Source of the DNA: Dongia mobilis
GTDB taxonomy: Bacteria; Pseudomonadota; Alphaproteobacteria; Dongiales; Dongiaceae
Assembly (NCBI RefSeq): GCF_004363235.1
Contig: NZ_SNYW01000008.1
Span: 62,001 to 126,000 of the forward strand
Direction: 5' to 3'
Length of the DNA: 64,000 nucleotides
In this document: positions 63,584-64,000 of the stretch, piece after piece
Layout of the letters: each line of letters begins with the position of its first letter
How positions within the stretch are numbered: position 1 is the first letter of the stretch
The notes under the pieces: generated by a model
Seen by the model: only the letters and a program-made list of their open reading frames with translations
What the model was told of the DNA's origin: nothing
Database searches by the model: none
Made by a program: the position numbers and the translations under genes

Positions 63584-64000
63584 CTAGTGCGCCTGTTTCC
63601 GGTATGCCCGCGGGCTCACCCCGGTCCACCGCGTGAAGGCGCGGGTGAAGGCGGAGAGCTCGGAATAGCCCAGCAGCAATGCGATCTCGGTCAGCGGCAA
63701 TTGATGCTGGTCGAGATACATGCGGGCGAGGGACTGGCGGGTCGTTTCCACCGCGTCCTTGTAGGTGAGGCCGGCCGCCGCCAGTTCCCGCTGGATGCTG
63801 CCCGGTGAGAGGCGCAGATCCTGGGCGATGCGCTCCAGCGCCGGATAGCCGTTGGGGAGAGAGACGCGGATCGCGGTCTTCACCCGCTCCACCAGGCCTT
63901 CATCGCCGCTCCTGTGCGAGCCCAGGGATTCGAGGCAGGTCCGCATCATGGTCATCAGCTGCAGGTCGGAGCCCGGCATGCCGCGTTCCAGCAGTTCCGG
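63584..64000 (-). CDS. AraC-family regulator, truncated by the window edge
   Basis: The C-terminal ~139 residues are visible and the frame stays open to the window end. It contains LLERGMPGSDLQLMTMMRTC, then the HTH IAQDLRLSPGSIQRELAAAG and LTEIALLLGYSELSAFTRAF. It is a close paralogue of the regulator at 53501-54532 and is convergent with the SDR gene. A function in the dehydratase/importer cluster is possible. Confidence 0.88.
   Translation of the reverse strand, partial: PELLERGMPGSDLQLMTMMRTCLESLGSHRSGDEGLVERVKTAIRVSLPNGYPALERIAQDLRLSPGSIQRELAAAGLTYKDAVETTRQSLARMYLDQHQLPLTEIALLLGYSELSAFTRAFTRWTGVSPRAYRKQAH

Overview
The window is a GC-rich, densely packed chromosomal segment of an alphaproteobacterium. 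PAS_5-type PAS proteins, MeaB, an ATM1-type ABC exporter, kbl-tdh and alphaproteobacterial 'PHPNPPPEGRG'-type repeats all fit, and a Rhodospirillales-like host is likely, but I cannot name a species from sequence alone. Most genes are housekeeping or accessory metabolism with ATGA stop/start overlaps and good GGAG ribosome binding sites.

Left part (1-25 kb): a partial sensor kinase, rsmB, two small genes, the threonine-catabolic pair kbl-tdh, a PAS_5 protein, a lytic transglycosylase next to a subtilisin-like protease with a histone-H1-like tail, rpe, a heparinase II/III protein, an AraC regulator, purH, a DUF2252 protein, a membrane-anchored LOV histidine kinase, a second PAS_5 protein, acnA, two tandem universal stress proteins, a GNAT enzyme and two small unknown genes.

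Island (24.97-32.91 kb): comM (Mg-chelatase-like helicase gene) is cut in two by a 5,562-bp element. The first 33 codons lie at 32809-32907 and the remaining 470 codons at 25831-27247, both on the minus strand. Joining them at the shared 5-bp core AGGGT restores an uninterrupted ComM. The element carries a large serine recombinase just inside comM, a ribbon-helix-helix-like gene plus an unknown gene, an HNH-like protein, a BglII/BstYI-like restriction endonuclease with its methyltransferase, and a small membrane protein. An AT-rich gene for a membrane coiled-coil protein sits just downstream of comM.

Middle part (33-48 kb): a patatin lipoprotein, a three-gene operon (RsmC-like methyltransferase, RsuA-like pseudouridine synthase, PAS_5 protein), a likely aromatic-amino-acid attenuator with a leader peptide in front of a small repeat-containing ORF, and a compact cluster that looks like an uncharacterised small-molecule pathway. 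That cluster has an AraC regulator, a haem-oxygenase-like diiron oxidase fused to a cupin, a PLP decarboxylase, a SAM methyltransferase, a Rieske ferredoxin and a DMT exporter. It is followed by xthA, a DUF559 protein, a gamma-glutamyl-GABA hydrolase-like amidotransferase and rpmB.

Right part (48-64 kb): a chemotaxis receptor, meaB overlapping an ATM1-type ABC exporter, and a cluster built around a B12-dependent diol dehydratase. Its large and medium subunits are fused in one polypeptide, followed by the small subunit, an isochorismatase-like hydrolase, a Pot-type ABC importer and an SDR. Paralogous AraC regulators lie on both sides. No microcompartment shell or dehydratase reactivase gene is present in the window. 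Short tandem repeats of about 10-15 bp recur at gene boundaries throughout.
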